From Acidobacteriota bacterium (GTDB taxonomy: Bacteria; Acidobacteriota; Terriglobia; Terriglobales; SCQP01): a stretch of 64,000 nt of DNA. The position numbers were made by a program, and so were the translations under genes. Below are positions 7,471-16,783 of this stretch, piece by piece. Numbering within the stretch: the first letter of the stretch is position 1; every line of letters starts with the position of its first letter. Location: assembly GCA_027314025.1 (NCBI GenBank), contig DAHVCP010000025.1, forward strand, positions 62,001-126,000. The letters run 5' to 3'. The notes under the pieces are model-generated. The model ran no database searches. It saw only the letters and a list, made by a program, of their open reading frames with translations, and was not told the origin of the DNA.

Positions 7471-8841
7471 ATGCGGCTTGCTTTCCTGGACGCCAGTTCC
7501 GGCATCTCCGGCGACATGCTGCTGGCCGCGGCGGTCGCGGCGGGCGCCGACCTTGCCCCGATCAATCGGGCATTCACCCGCCTGGGGCTCGAAGGGGAAA
7601 TCGAAGCGGAAACGGTCACCCGGGCTGGGGTGCAGGCCGTCCGGCTCTGGTTCCGCGGACCGGGCGCCGAACGCACGCCGCTGGGCGGGACGGGCGCCGG
7701 CGCCGCGGAACCCAATCACCCGCATGTTCCCCCACCGCACGAACACCCGCGGGACACGCCGGGGCAACAGCCTCGCCGTGCTAAGCCCGGCCGGGACACG
7801 GGCGGCGCCCATTCTCACGCGGCGGAGGCGGCGCATTCGCATCGCACGCTGGGCGAGATCCTCCGCATTCTTGACCACGCGGGCCTTACCCCGACGGCCG
7901 CGGCCCGCGCCCGCACCGTCTTTCAAGCGCTGGCCCGGGCCGAAGCCCGCGTTCACGGCCACGCCGCCGATAAACCGCTCGACCAACTCCATTTCCACGA
8001 GGTTGGCCAGGACGACGCGATCATGGACGTGGTGGGCGCCGCCATGGCCTTGGAACAGCTCGGCGTCGAGCGCCTGCAATGTTCCCCTCTTAACACCGGA
8101 TCCGGCCAGTTGACGTGCGCGCACGGCCGCTTTCCCGTTCCCGCCCCCGCCACGATGGAACTGCTGCGCGGCCTGCCCGTCTATTCGGATGGCACAGCGG
8201 CGGAGTTGGTGACGCCCACCGGCGCCGCCCTGGTCCGCACCTTGGCGCAAGGCTTCGGCGCCATGCCGCCCTTGCGGCCGGAAACCATTGGCTATGGGGC
8301 AGGCAGCTATGATCTTCCCGGCCATCCCGACCTCCTCCGCCTGGTCATCGGCCGCGCCGAAGAGGCCAGTGGCGCCGCCACGGCGCCTGCCGTCGCGACA
8401 CCGGGCAACGAGGTTGCCGTCCTGGAAGCCAACGTGGATGACATGAACCCGGAGTTCTATGGGTATCTGGTCGAGCGCGCTCTCGCCCTCGGCGCGTTGG
8501 ACATTTTTTCCTGCCCGGTGCAAATGAAGAAAAATCGTCCCGGGCTATGGATCACGGTGCTGGCGCCGCTGGCCGAAACCGACCGCCTCACCGCCCTGCT
8601 GCTGGCGGAGACCACCACCCTCGGCGTCCGCGCGCACCGCGCGCAACGGACCGTGCTGGAGCGCCAACTGGTTCCCGTTGAAACGCGCTACGGAGTCATC
8701 CGCGTGAAAACCGGCGGCGGCGACGCCAACGCCGCACCGGAATACGACGATTGCCGCGAGGCGGCGTTGCGCGCCGGGGTTCCGCTCAAGCGCGTGTATC
8801 AGGAAGCGCTGCGCGTGTATCTCGATTCCCGCGCGGAGTGA
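7471..8841 (+). CDS. larC: LarC nickel insertion protein (single continuous ORF)
   Basis: LarC (DUF111), 456 residues. With LarB and LarE it builds the nickel-pincer nucleotide cofactor; LarC inserts nickel in a CTP-dependent step. The N-terminal motif is FLDASSGISGDMLLAA. A His-rich spacer (about residues 84-125, with HPH, HEH, HSH) is plausibly a metal reservoir. The central LHFHEVGQDDAIMDVVGAA and C-terminal EANVDDMNPEFYGYLVERAL segments are diagnostic. In Lactobacillus the gene needs a frameshift (larC1/larC2). Here both halves lie in one frame. No larA, larB or larE is nearby, so the client enzyme must be elsewhere. Confidence 0.92.
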   Translation: MRLAFLDASSGISGDMLLAAAVAAGADLAPINRAFTRLGLEGEIEAETVTRAGVQAVRLWFRGPGAERTPLGGTGAGAAEPNHPHVPPPHEHPRDTPGQQPRRAKPGRDTGGAHSHAAEAAHSHRTLGEILRILDHAGLTPTAAARARTVFQALARAEARVHGHAADKPLDQLHFHEVGQDDAIMDVVGAAMALEQLGVERLQCSPLNTGSGQLTCAHGRFPVPAPATMELLRGLPVYSDGTAAELVTPTGAALVRTLAQGFGAMPPLRPETIGYGAGSYDLPGHPDLLRLVIGRAEEASGAATAPAVATPGNEVAVLEANVDDMNPEFYGYLVERALALGALDIFSCPVQMKKNRPGLWITVLAPLAETDRLTALLLAETTTLGVRAHRAQRTVLERQLVPVETRYGVIRVKTGGGDANAAPEYDDCREAALRAGVPLKRVYQEALRVYLDSRAE

Positions 8842-9092
8842 CAGGCCAGGCGCGGGCTGACGCCGGGCGCCGCACAATGAACGGCTTCCCCGCCCCACCC
8901 GGCGGGCTTGGCGCCAGCACCTTCGCAGCGGCGCGGTGTTCGCCGCGATGCTTCGGATGCGATGGCCTAGGGCGGCGCCGCGGCGCGGAGGGTGGCGGGG
9001 GCGGAACGTGGGCGTAATGCGGCGCCGATCGCCGCGCCCACCCGTGGGCATGGCATCATGAAAGATTGCCGCCGTTCCGCGGCGCTTGCGCC

Positions 9093-11117
9093 ATGAGCCG
9101 CTTTTACCTCACCACGCCGCTCTACTACGTCAATGCCCGTCCGCATCTCGGGCATGCCTACTCCACTTTGGTGGCGGACACCGTCGTCCGTTTTCGCCGC
9201 CAGTTGGGCGATGACGCGGTATTCCTGACCGGCACCGACGAGCATGGACAAAAGATTCAGCGTGCCGCCGAGGCCGCGGGCATCTCCCCGCGGGAATACG
9301 CCGACGCCATCTCCGCCGAATTTCGCGCCGCCTGGGACCGCCTAGGGCTGAATTATTCCTACTTCATCCGCACCACCGAGCCGCGCCATGAGGCGGCGGT
9401 GGCGGAAATCTTCCGCCGCTTGCAGGCCGGCGGCCACATCTACAAAGGGCAATACAGCGGCCAATACTGCGTTCACGATGAACTGTTCCTCAATGACGCC
9501 GCTCCCGGCGCGCCCTGCCCGGAATGCGGCCGGCCCACGGAAACGGTCACCGAGGAGAACTATTTCTTCCGGCTGTCCGCCTTTCAGGAGCGGCTGCTGA
9601 AGCTGTACCGCGACCAGCCCGACTTCATCCGGCCGGAAAGCCGCCGCAACGAGGTGACGTCGTTCGTCGCGGGCGGCCTGCGGGATCTCTCCATCAGCCG
9701 CACCGCCATCCATTGGGGCGTGCCGGCGCCTGGCGACGAGCGGCATGTCCTCTACGTCTGGTTCGACGCGCTGATCGGGTATTTGAGCGGCATCGGCTTC
9801 GGCTCCGCCCAGCCCAGCGATGCGGAGCGGTTTCAGCAGCTGTGGCCCGGCTGGCACCTGGTGGGCAAGGAAATTGTGCGCTTTCACTCCGTCTATTGGC
9901 CCGCCTTCCTGATGGCCGCCGAACTGCCCTTGCCCCGCGGCATCATTGCCCACGGTTGGCTGCTGTTTGAAGAAGAGAAGATGTCCAAATCGCGCGGCAA
10001 CGTAGTCAGCGCCGAGTCCGCCCGCCAAGTGCTCGGCGCCGACGCTCTGCGCTATTTCTTGCTGCGCGAAGTCAGCTTCGGCCAAGACGGCGCGTTCAGC
10101 TACGACGCTCTGGTGGGGCGCTACAACAGCGACCTGGCCAACGATTGGGGCAACCTCGCCAGCCGCACGCTGAGCATGGTGGCGCGGTACTTCAAGGGGC
10201 GGATCCCCTATCCCTCCGCCGCCGCCACTTGGACCGGCGCCGATCAGGAGATCATGCGGCTGGCCAGCGCCGCCAAGGAGACGTTCATCCGGTCGGTTGC
10301 CGATTATCAATTTTCCCGTGGCCTGGAGGCGGTGTGGCAGCTCATCGCCGGCGTCAACCGCTATTTGGTCGAGAGCGAGCCGTGGGCACTGGCGGAAAAG
10401 AGCGACGACCAGAGCCGCAGCCGCCTGGCCACCGTGCTCCATTTCGCCGCTGAAAGCCTGCGCTATGCGGCGGTTCTGCTGGCTTCGGTCTTGCCGGAAA
10501 GCACGCAGCGCCTGTGGCGCCAGCTCGGCCTTCCCGGCGGCCCCGACCTTCGGCTGGAGGGGCTAACCTGGGGCCAGATGCCGGTGGATCAGCCGGTCGC
10601 CACGAACTTGCAACCCCTATTCCCCCGCTTGGAGAAAGCCGCCACCGTGGATCTATTGCGCCAAAAAGACGCCGCCGAAGCCGCCCAGAACGCCAAATCC
10701 ATTCTGCCCGAGCCTAGCCCCGCCGCCGCAGCCGCGGCGCCCGCGGCCCCGGCGGCGGCCGGCGCCGAGGCCGCGAGCGAAGGGGTGGCGCGCATCGGCA
10801 TCGAGGATTTCGCCAAGGTGGATATGCGCGTCGGCGAAATCAAGACCGCCGCGAAGGTGCAAGGTGCGGACCGCCTGCTCCGCCTGACCATAGACATCGG
10901 CAGCGAAGTGCGCCAGGTCATTGCCGGCATCGCCGCCGCGTATGCGCCCGACACGCTAATCGGCCGCAAAGTGATCATCGTCGCCAACCTCCAGCCGCGC
11001 AAACTTCGCGGCTTGGAATCCAATGGCATGGTGGTGGCCGCGGCGGTCGGCGACCACGGCACGCCGGTGCTGGTTTCCGTTCCCGCCGACACCCCCAACG
11101 GCGCACGCCTACGCTAG
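9093..11117 (+). CDS. metG: methionyl-tRNA synthetase with C-terminal tRNA-binding domain
   Basis: Class I synthetase, 674 residues. The HIGH motif is His18-Leu-Gly-His21 in ARPHLGHAYST, and the KMSKS loop is at residues 296-300 (EEEKMSKSRGNVV). A single zinc-knuckle-like insert contains YCVHDEL and CPECGRP. An Ala/Pro linker leads to an EMAP-II/Trbp111-type OB fold (about residues 569-674: DFAKVDMRVGEI, LQPRKLRGLESNGM) that raises tRNA affinity and dimerises. I chose the ATG at 9093 because MSRFYLTTPLYYVN is the family N-terminus; an in-frame upstream start at 9066 would add nine unlikely residues. Confidence 0.97.
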   Translation: MSRFYLTTPLYYVNARPHLGHAYSTLVADTVVRFRRQLGDDAVFLTGTDEHGQKIQRAAEAAGISPREYADAISAEFRAAWDRLGLNYSYFIRTTEPRHEAAVAEIFRRLQAGGHIYKGQYSGQYCVHDELFLNDAAPGAPCPECGRPTETVTEENYFFRLSAFQERLLKLYRDQPDFIRPESRRNEVTSFVAGGLRDLSISRTAIHWGVPAPGDERHVLYVWFDALIGYLSGIGFGSAQPSDAERFQQLWPGWHLVGKEIVRFHSVYWPAFLMAAELPLPRGIIAHGWLLFEEEKMSKSRGNVVSAESARQVLGADALRYFLLREVSFGQDGAFSYDALVGRYNSDLANDWGNLASRTLSMVARYFKGRIPYPSAAATWTGADQEIMRLASAAKETFIRSVADYQFSRGLEAVWQLIAGVNRYLVESEPWALAEKSDDQSRSRLATVLHFAAESLRYAAVLLASVLPESTQRLWRQLGLPGGPDLRLEGLTWGQMPVDQPVATNLQPLFPRLEKAATVDLLRQKDAAEAAQNAKSILPEPSPAAAAAAPAAPAAAGAEAASEGVARIGIEDFAKVDMRVGEIKTAAKVQGADRLLRLTIDIGSEVRQVIAGIAAAYAPDTLIGRKVIIVANLQPRKLRGLESNGMVVAAAVGDHGTPVLVSVPADTPNGARLR

Positions 11118-11193
11118 GAGAGCCGGAGACGGATTTTCCCGCGTTGGGGCTGGCACGGCGCGGTGCTGGCCCTCTACCCGGTTGACCGCAAAC

Positions 11194-11976
11194 GTGATTG
11201 ACTCCCATTGCCATCTCGACATGGAAGAGTTCGCCGCCGACCGCGAGGCGGTGCTGACGCGGGCGCTCGATGCCGGTGTCACGGAATTAGTCGCGATTGG
11301 CGGCGGCGCCGCTCCTGGCACGTTGGACTGCGGCCTCGCCATGGCGCACCTGGCCCCGGCTGGCGGGCCCAAGATCTGGGCGACCGCCGGCATCCATCCG
11401 CACGAGAGCAAGGACGCCACGGACGCTTCGATCGTGGAACTCCGCGCGCTCGCCTCCGATCCGGCGGTGATCGCCATCGGCGAGATCGGCCTGGACTACC
11501 ACTACGACCATTCGCCACGCGAGCGGCAGCGCGAGCTCTTCGCCCAGCAGCTGGCCCTGGCCGGCGAGCTGCGCTTGCCCGTATCCATTCATTGCCGCGA
11601 GGCATGGGACGAAGGCCTCGCGCTCATCGCCGCCGCGCAACTGCCCGCCGCCGGCGTATTGCATTGCTTCACCGGTGGCGTGGTGGAGGCACGGCGGGTG
11701 TTGGATCTCGGCTTTTACCTGTCGTTCTCAGGATTGCTGACGTTTGCCCGCTCGCAGGAGATCCGCGAAGCCGCGGCATTTGCCCCCGCCGATCGCATCC
11801 TGGTGGAAACCGACGCGCCCTTCCTGGCTCCCGTTCCCCACCGCGGCCGCCGCAATGAACCCGCTTATGTCGCGGTCACCGCCGCCCGTCTGGCCGAACT
11901 ACGCGGTTGGACGGTAACCCGAACGGCGGAGCAAACCGCCGACAACTTCCGCCGCCTGTTTCGCCGCGCCGTGTAG
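11194..11976 (+). CDS. TatD family metal-dependent hydrolase
   Basis: TIM-barrel amidohydrolase-fold DNase/hydrolase, 260 residues. Metal ligands and family motifs are all visible: the DSHCHLD start, GEIGLDYHYD (Glu), SIHCREAWDE (His), LHCFTGG (His) and VETDAPFLAP (Asp). Members act as 3'-5' DNases or D-aminoacyl hydrolases in DNA quality control. The GTG start at 11194 gives MIDSHCHLD, the classic family N-terminus. A TTG at 11182 is possible. It lies 76 bp behind metG, the same order (metG then tatD) found in many bacteria. Confidence 0.93.
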   Translation: MIDSHCHLDMEEFAADREAVLTRALDAGVTELVAIGGGAAPGTLDCGLAMAHLAPAGGPKIWATAGIHPHESKDATDASIVELRALASDPAVIAIGEIGLDYHYDHSPRERQRELFAQQLALAGELRLPVSIHCREAWDEGLALIAAAQLPAAGVLHCFTGGVVEARRVLDLGFYLSFSGLLTFARSQEIREAAAFAPADRILVETDAPFLAPVPHRGRRNEPAYVAVTAARLAELRGWTVTRTAEQTADNFRRLFRRAV

Positions 11977-12307
11977 CGAATGGTTTAGACTTCGGGCAGG
12001 ACGATTATCGGCCCGGCATGTTGCGTGACTGAGGCCGTTTTCTCAATAAGTTAAGTCCTTAAATGCAACATTTTCGGCGGCGTGGCCGCGTTCCTGCCGA
12101 GCGCATTCAGGACGCACGGACCATGGGAGCAGGCAAGCGGGCGCGGGGTTGAGGCGGATCCTTCCACAGCTATTTCGATGCCGGACGCGGATGGAGAGTT
12201 GGACCAAAGGTGGGGTGATGGTGAGAGCGGGTGTCCTGCTTCGGGTGGGAGAGGATGGCGGCGCGAAGCCGTGGGCAGTTGCACCCGCTTCCTGCTATCC
12301 TCGCCCC
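11977..12307. other. intergenic with an A+T-rich island
   Basis: No gene is supported. Bases 12040-12075 are unusually A+T-rich for this genome and include the short palindrome TTAAG-TC-CTTAA. A remote promoter or binding site is possible. The rest is GC-rich. Confidence 0.4.
12296..12301 (+). promoter_or_regulatory. -10-like hexamer of HhH-GPD gene
   Basis: TATCCT ends 6 nt before the ATG at 12308, with no Shine-Dalgarno. It fits a leaderless start and argues against the longer N-terminus from 12149. Confidence 0.45.
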
Positions 12308-13006
12308 ATGGCCCACCCGGACGCTTATTTCCGTCGCTTGAGCCGCCACTTTGGGCCGCAGTATTGGTGGCCGGGACGCAGCCGATGGGAAGTGATGGTT
12401 GGCGCCATCCTGACGCAAAACACCGCATGGCGCAACGTCGAGCTGGCCATTGCGGAGCTGCGGCGGCGTCACCTGCTGTCCCGTGCGGCCATGCTGGCCG
12501 CGCCGGTTGAGGAACTCCGCGCGGCGATTCGCAGCGCCGGCTTTTACCGGCAAAAAGCCCGTTACCTGCAAGCTCTCGCCGCCCGGATCGCGGACAACCA
12601 CGGCGGCAGCCTCACGCGCCTGTTCCGCCAGCCGACCGACGTGGTGCGGAAGGAGCTGCTCGCTCTGCCCGGCATTGGCCCGGAGACAGCGGACAGCATT
12701 CTGCTCTACGCCGGCGGCCACGCCAGCTTCGTGGTGGACGCCTACACCGTCCGCCTTCTGACCCGCCATGGCGAGGCGGCCGCGCAAGGTCCCGGTGACG
12801 GCTATGCCGCCATTCAATCCTGGGTTGCCGCCGGTCTCGGCCAGAACGTAGGCCGCTTGCAAGAAATGCACGCCCTGATCGTCGCCACGGGCAAGGAATT
12901 CTGCCGCAAATCGGTTCCCCGCTGCACCACCTGCCCTTTAGGACCAATGCTTCCGCTGGCGGCCGTGATCCCCCGCCCCCAACCCCACGCCGTGAGGGAG
13001 GAGTAG
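12308..13006 (+). CDS. HhH-GPD DNA glycosylase (endonuclease III-related, COG2231-like)
   Basis: Base-excision-repair glycosylase of 232 residues. The helix-hairpin-helix reads LLALPGIGPETADSILLYA, and the catalytic Asp is in FVVDAYTVRLL. Where endonuclease III has its Schiff-base Lys (GxGxKTA), this protein has Glu (GIGPETA), so it should be a monofunctional glycosylase without lyase activity. The C-terminal Fe-S loop has three cysteines in FCRKSVPRCTTCPLGPM, but the fourth expected position is Leu. The cluster may therefore be absent or altered. The stop is followed 3 nt later by the kinase ATG, and the kinase ribosome-binding site lies in this gene's last codons, so the two are coupled. 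Confidence 0.85.
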   Translation: MAHPDAYFRRLSRHFGPQYWWPGRSRWEVMVGAILTQNTAWRNVELAIAELRRRHLLSRAAMLAAPVEELRAAIRSAGFYRQKARYLQALAARIADNHGGSLTRLFRQPTDVVRKELLALPGIGPETADSILLYAGGHASFVVDAYTVRLLTRHGEAAAQGPGDGYAAIQSWVAAGLGQNVGRLQEMHALIVATGKEFCRKSVPRCTTCPLGPMLPLAAVIPRPQPHAVREE

Positions 13007-13009
13007 AAA

Positions 13010-15181
13010 ATGGCTTCCGTGTGGCGGCCCTGGGGCTCGGCCCGCTCCCGGCGCATTATCGGCTTTGGCGTCCTGTTTGCCGCGCTGGGCGTGGCGCTGT
13101 TTTATCCCCAGTCGGTGGGCATGGGCTGGGCGCGGGTTGACGTGGCCAGCACCTGGCTGCTGTTTCTGCTATCCACGCTCAGCTTTCTCGGCATCATCGC
13201 CCTCGGCTTCGTCCTCCTGCGCCAACTCTTGAAGCTCTATGCCGAGCGCCGCGCCAACGTGCTGGGCGCCAAGTTCAAGATCAAGCTGGTTGCCGGCGCG
13301 CTGGGCCTCAGCCTGATTCCCGTGGTGTGCATGTTCGTGTTTACCTATGGTCTGGTGAACCAAACCATCAACCAATGGTTTAGCCTTCCAGTGGAAAGCG
13401 TGCGCCGGGACACGACTAACCTGAGCCGCCTATTGGACGGCGAAATGCAAATGCGGGCCGGCGCCGCGGCCCATACCCTGGCCGGAAATCCGCTTTTGGC
13501 ATCCACGCCGCAGGGCGGAGGTAGGGCGCTGCGGAAACTGCTGGCGGCCGCCGCGGGACCCAGCGGCTTTGCCGCCGCCGTCAACCCCGCCGGGCGCATA
13601 CGCGCCGCTGCCGGCCTCCCGGCGGGGTTGGCGCGATTGCCCACCGCAGGCCCGGGAGAGCGCATGCTCGTCGGCGGCGAACTCTATTGGACCGGCGCCG
13701 CCAGCAGCGGGAACGGCGCCATCGTGGTCGGCCGCCGCTTGCCCAGCGCCCTGGCCGCACGCCTGGAGCGGCTGACCGCCGATGACGCCACGTATGCCCA
13801 GCTCGGGCGCCAGCGGCGCGCGCTTCGCCGCCTGTACACCGAATACCTATTGCTGTTGACCCTGGCCATACTTTTCGCCGCGACGTGGTTCGCGCTGTTC
13901 CTCTCTAAACTGGTCACGACGCCGATTCAGGCCCTTTCTCAAGCGACCGGTGAAATTGCCCGCGGCAACCTCAGTCACCGCATCCAAGTCACCGCCAAGG
14001 ACGAAATCGCGACCCTGGTCACATCCTTCAACCGGATGGCCCAAGACCTGGAAGCCAACCGCCGCGAGCTGGAAGTGTCCGGCGAGCGGGAACGCGCCGC
14101 CAACGCGGAACTGGAAGCGCGCCGCCGGTATACGGAAACCTTGCTGGAAAGCATTCCCTCCGCCGTCATTTCCCTCGACGGCAGGCGGTACATCGAGCGC
14201 ATCAACCCCGCCGTTGTCCGCCTGTTCGGGGACCGGGCGCGGGCCGCCCGCCGGCTCGATGATTTGGTGGAGGGCGACAGCCGGCGGGATATGCACCGCC
14301 TGCTGCGCAAGGCGGAACGCCTCGGCGCCATCGCCGGGCAACTCGATCTGGCGGGCGCGCAGGGAGGAACGGTGACCGCCGCGGTCACGGTTTCCGCCGT
14401 GGGCGGCCACCGGCGCGGCAGCGGCGGGTTCGTCTTGGTGCTGGAGGACTTGACCGACGTTCTGCGCATGCAGCAGATCGCCGCCTGGCGCGAGGTCGCG
14501 CGGCGAATCGCCCACGAAATCAAAAATCCGCTCACCCCCATCGCGCTCTCGGCCGAGCGCATCCGCCGCCGGCTGGAGCGGGAACCGGAAGGCGCCCTGC
14601 CGCCTCCCGGCACCCTGGAAGTGATTGGGGAATGCGCCCGCACCATCCAAGCCGAGGTCAAATCCCTGGAAAACCTGGTGGGCGAGTTCAGCGCCTTCGC
14701 CCGCTTCCCCGCCGCCAAGCCAGTCGTCTGCGACCTGAACGCCGTCGTCGAGCGCGCCGTCCGTGCGTTTGATGGCCGGCTGGATGGCGTCCGGCTGCGC
14801 AGCGAACTCCGGCCCCTCCCATCCCTGATGCTGGACCCCGAGGAACTGCGCCGCGTTTTCGTGAACTTGATTGACAATGCCGCGGAGGCGGTCCGGTCCG
14901 CCCCGGTGCGGGAAATCGTGGTTGGCACGGAATGCGGCGACGGCTTCGTCGAGGCCTATGTCGCCGACAGCGGCCAGGGCATTCCCGCCACCGTCAAGGA
15001 ACGCCTGTTTCTTCCCTACGTCACCACCAAGGCGCAAGGAACGGGGTTGGGCCTGGCGATCGTCAGCCGCATCGTCGCCGATCACGGCGGGACCATTCGG
15101 GTGGAAGAAAACCGCCCGGTGGGCACTCGCTTCGTGATCGAGTTCACCCCGCCCGCGGCCGCTAGCGCCCATAGCGCCTAG
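13010..15181 (+). CDS. NtrY-like membrane sensor histidine kinase
   Basis: A 723-residue kinase. Three N-terminal membrane helices (about residues 16-34, 46-70, 89-112) are followed by an extracytoplasmic region and a fourth helix near 282-305. A HAMP domain (TTPIQALSQATGEIARGNL), a coiled linker and a PAS domain come next. The phospho-acceptor His502 lies in ARRIAHEIKNPLTPIALSAE. The ATPase domain shows the N box (NLIDNAAEAV), G1 (DSGQGIP) and G2 (GTGLGLAIVSRI). The architecture and the H-box match NtrY, which senses nitrogen or redox state, but no NtrX-type regulator is adjacent, so the partner is unknown. GAGGAG just upstream is the ribosome-binding site. Confidence 0.9.
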   Translation: MASVWRPWGSARSRRIIGFGVLFAALGVALFYPQSVGMGWARVDVASTWLLFLLSTLSFLGIIALGFVLLRQLLKLYAERRANVLGAKFKIKLVAGALGLSLIPVVCMFVFTYGLVNQTINQWFSLPVESVRRDTTNLSRLLDGEMQMRAGAAAHTLAGNPLLASTPQGGGRALRKLLAAAAGPSGFAAAVNPAGRIRAAAGLPAGLARLPTAGPGERMLVGGELYWTGAASSGNGAIVVGRRLPSALAARLERLTADDATYAQLGRQRRALRRLYTEYLLLLTLAILFAATWFALFLSKLVTTPIQALSQATGEIARGNLSHRIQVTAKDEIATLVTSFNRMAQDLEANRRELEVSGERERAANAELEARRRYTETLLESIPSAVISLDGRRYIERINPAVVRLFGDRARAARRLDDLVEGDSRRDMHRLLRKAERLGAIAGQLDLAGAQGGTVTAAVTVSAVGGHRRGSGGFVLVLEDLTDVLRMQQIAAWREVARRIAHEIKNPLTPIALSAERIRRRLEREPEGALPPPGTLEVIGECARTIQAEVKSLENLVGEFSAFARFPAAKPVVCDLNAVVERAVRAFDGRLDGVRLRSELRPLPSLMLDPEELRRVFVNLIDNAAEAVRSAPVREIVVGTECGDGFVEAYVADSGQGIPATVKERLFLPYVTTKAQGTGLGLAIVSRIVADHGGTIRVEENRPVGTRFVIEFTPPAAASAHSA

Positions 15182-15450
15182 GGCCCGATTTCAGCGGTCC
15201 TTCCTTGCCGCTCGGCAGGTTTTGCCTAGCGCATCGCCTAGCATATCGCCTGGCGCGGGCCCCGGCCCCGTCTTCGGCGGGGCGTCGCGCTGTGCCGGCC
15301 CTGGCACGGATCCCTGTCCCCCACCGCGCCGCGATCGGCCGCTTGGCCCACGGATTGCAGAACGGTCCGAGAGCGGCGGTTCGCTGCGCCGCGCCCAGTC
15401 ACGAAAGATTAGCGCCCGCTCAGACGCGCCGGCGCCGCCATGGAGCCACA

Positions 15451-16590
15451 ATGTCCGCCGTCGCCCAGCCCACCGTCGCCCAGCCCGCCCTGGCGGAAGC
15501 CGCCGTTCGCCGCGCCCTCGCCGCCCACGAACAACGCGGCGACACCGGCGCCGCGCGCGCGCTCATCCTGCAAGCCATCTCCGCCGGCCTGATCACCGCC
15601 GGACTGCTCAGCGACCTGGCCACCATCCAGGTCGAGTGCGGCGACCTGTCGGCGGCGGAGCGCACCCTCTGCGCCGCACTCACCCTCGACGGCGAATCCT
15701 TGGCGGCCCGCCGCAACATGGCCGAGCTGCTGCTGCTGACGCACCGCCATGCCCTCGCGGTGCGCGTGATTCGCTCCATCCTGCCCCACCTGAAGGCGGA
15801 GGAACAGGAGCGGCTGGCGCCGCATGTCGAGATTCACGATACGAAGATCGCCCCATGGAACGCCGGCACCACCACGCCAGACGAAATCTGGGAGCGACTC
15901 CAGCATCTGCCGGGTGTTCAGTTGGTGGAAGAAAATATCTCCATCCAGGATTTTGAGCGCTTCCCATGCGCTCATCCTTGGTCCGCCGCGCCCCACTACT
16001 ACGAAAAAAAGCTCCAGTACTATCTCTCCGCCACGGCGCTGTGCCTGAACGGCAGCGACACCTTCGTGGACATCGCCAGCCAGGGCTCGGCATTTCCCGG
16101 CTACGCCAAACGCATCATCGGCTGCGACGTGTACCGCCAGGACCTGATGTACGAGGCCGGACGGCCCCATTACCTGCCGGGAGACGCCTGCGCCCTGCCG
16201 GTTCCGGACGGCTTTTTTACCGCCATGACGCTGCATTGCAGCTTCGAGCATTTCGAGCGCGACGCGGACACCCGCTTTATCCGCGAGGCCGCCCGCGTGC
16301 TCCGGCGCGGCGGCCGGCTGTGCATCGTTCCCTTGTACATGGAACTCGATCCGGTGGAACGCTACGCCCGGAGCTTTGCCGTGGGCAGTGGGCAAAAGAC
16401 CTTTGGCCCGGGCTGTGAATTTTACCGGGGGTACAGCGTGGAGAGCCTTTACCAGCGGGTGCTGCAACCCGCCGCCGCCGACTTTGCGATCACCATCGTA
16501 CGGACCGCCAATCTGCCTGAGGTGCAGGCCAGCCTGCCGCCGTATGAAGCGCTGTGGAGCCATTTCTTGCTGCTCCTCCGGCGCCGCTAG
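15451..16590 (+). CDS. TPR-containing class I methyltransferase-like protein
   Basis: A 379-residue protein. The N-terminal 130 residues are Ala-rich helical repeats of TPR type. The C-terminal part resembles a Methyltransf_11 fold: DTFVDIASQGSAFPGY stands where motif I would be, then IIGCDVYRQD, GDACALPVPDGFFTAMTLHC, and EAARVLRRGGRLCIVPLYME. The usual GxGxG of motif I is replaced by ASQGSAFPG, so SAM binding is likely but not certain. The ATG at 15451 was chosen because the longer frame upstream is low-complexity. It may modify a sugar, lipid or protein; nothing nearby tells which. Confidence 0.65.
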   Translation: MSAVAQPTVAQPALAEAAVRRALAAHEQRGDTGAARALILQAISAGLITAGLLSDLATIQVECGDLSAAERTLCAALTLDGESLAARRNMAELLLLTHRHALAVRVIRSILPHLKAEEQERLAPHVEIHDTKIAPWNAGTTTPDEIWERLQHLPGVQLVEENISIQDFERFPCAHPWSAAPHYYEKKLQYYLSATALCLNGSDTFVDIASQGSAFPGYAKRIIGCDVYRQDLMYEAGRPHYLPGDACALPVPDGFFTAMTLHCSFEHFERDADTRFIREAARVLRRGGRLCIVPLYMELDPVERYARSFAVGSGQKTFGPGCEFYRGYSVESLYQRVLQPAAADFAITIVRTANLPEVQASLPPYEALWSHFLLLLRRR

Positions 16591-16783
16591 CATCCCGCCG
16601 GCTGGGGTCCACCGCGGCAATCCAACACCGATGGTAACGAGGCGGCCGCGATTGGCTGCGTCGGCCCTACCCCCCGTGCCACGCTGGAACCGTGCGGCGC
16701 GCCAACCGGCGGCGGGCCGCCCGGGGAATGCCGCCCCGCTTCTCCCCCCGCATTGCGCCGGCGCAAGGGGCGCAACCCCGCGA

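Noticed and set aside
6316-8523. A 735-codon open frame on the minus strand
   Set aside because: It is antisense to ypdA and larC, rich in Gly/Arg/Ala/His as expected for a GC-rich shadow frame, and has no domain.
13847-15172. A 441-codon open frame on the minus strand
   Set aside because: Complement of the histidine kinase gene, where all catalytic boxes are on the plus strand.
15205-15450. 82-residue N-terminal extension of the TPR-methyltransferase
   Set aside because: Arg/Pro-rich and low-complexity, with no support from motifs; the ATG at 15451 starts the recognisable helical repeats.
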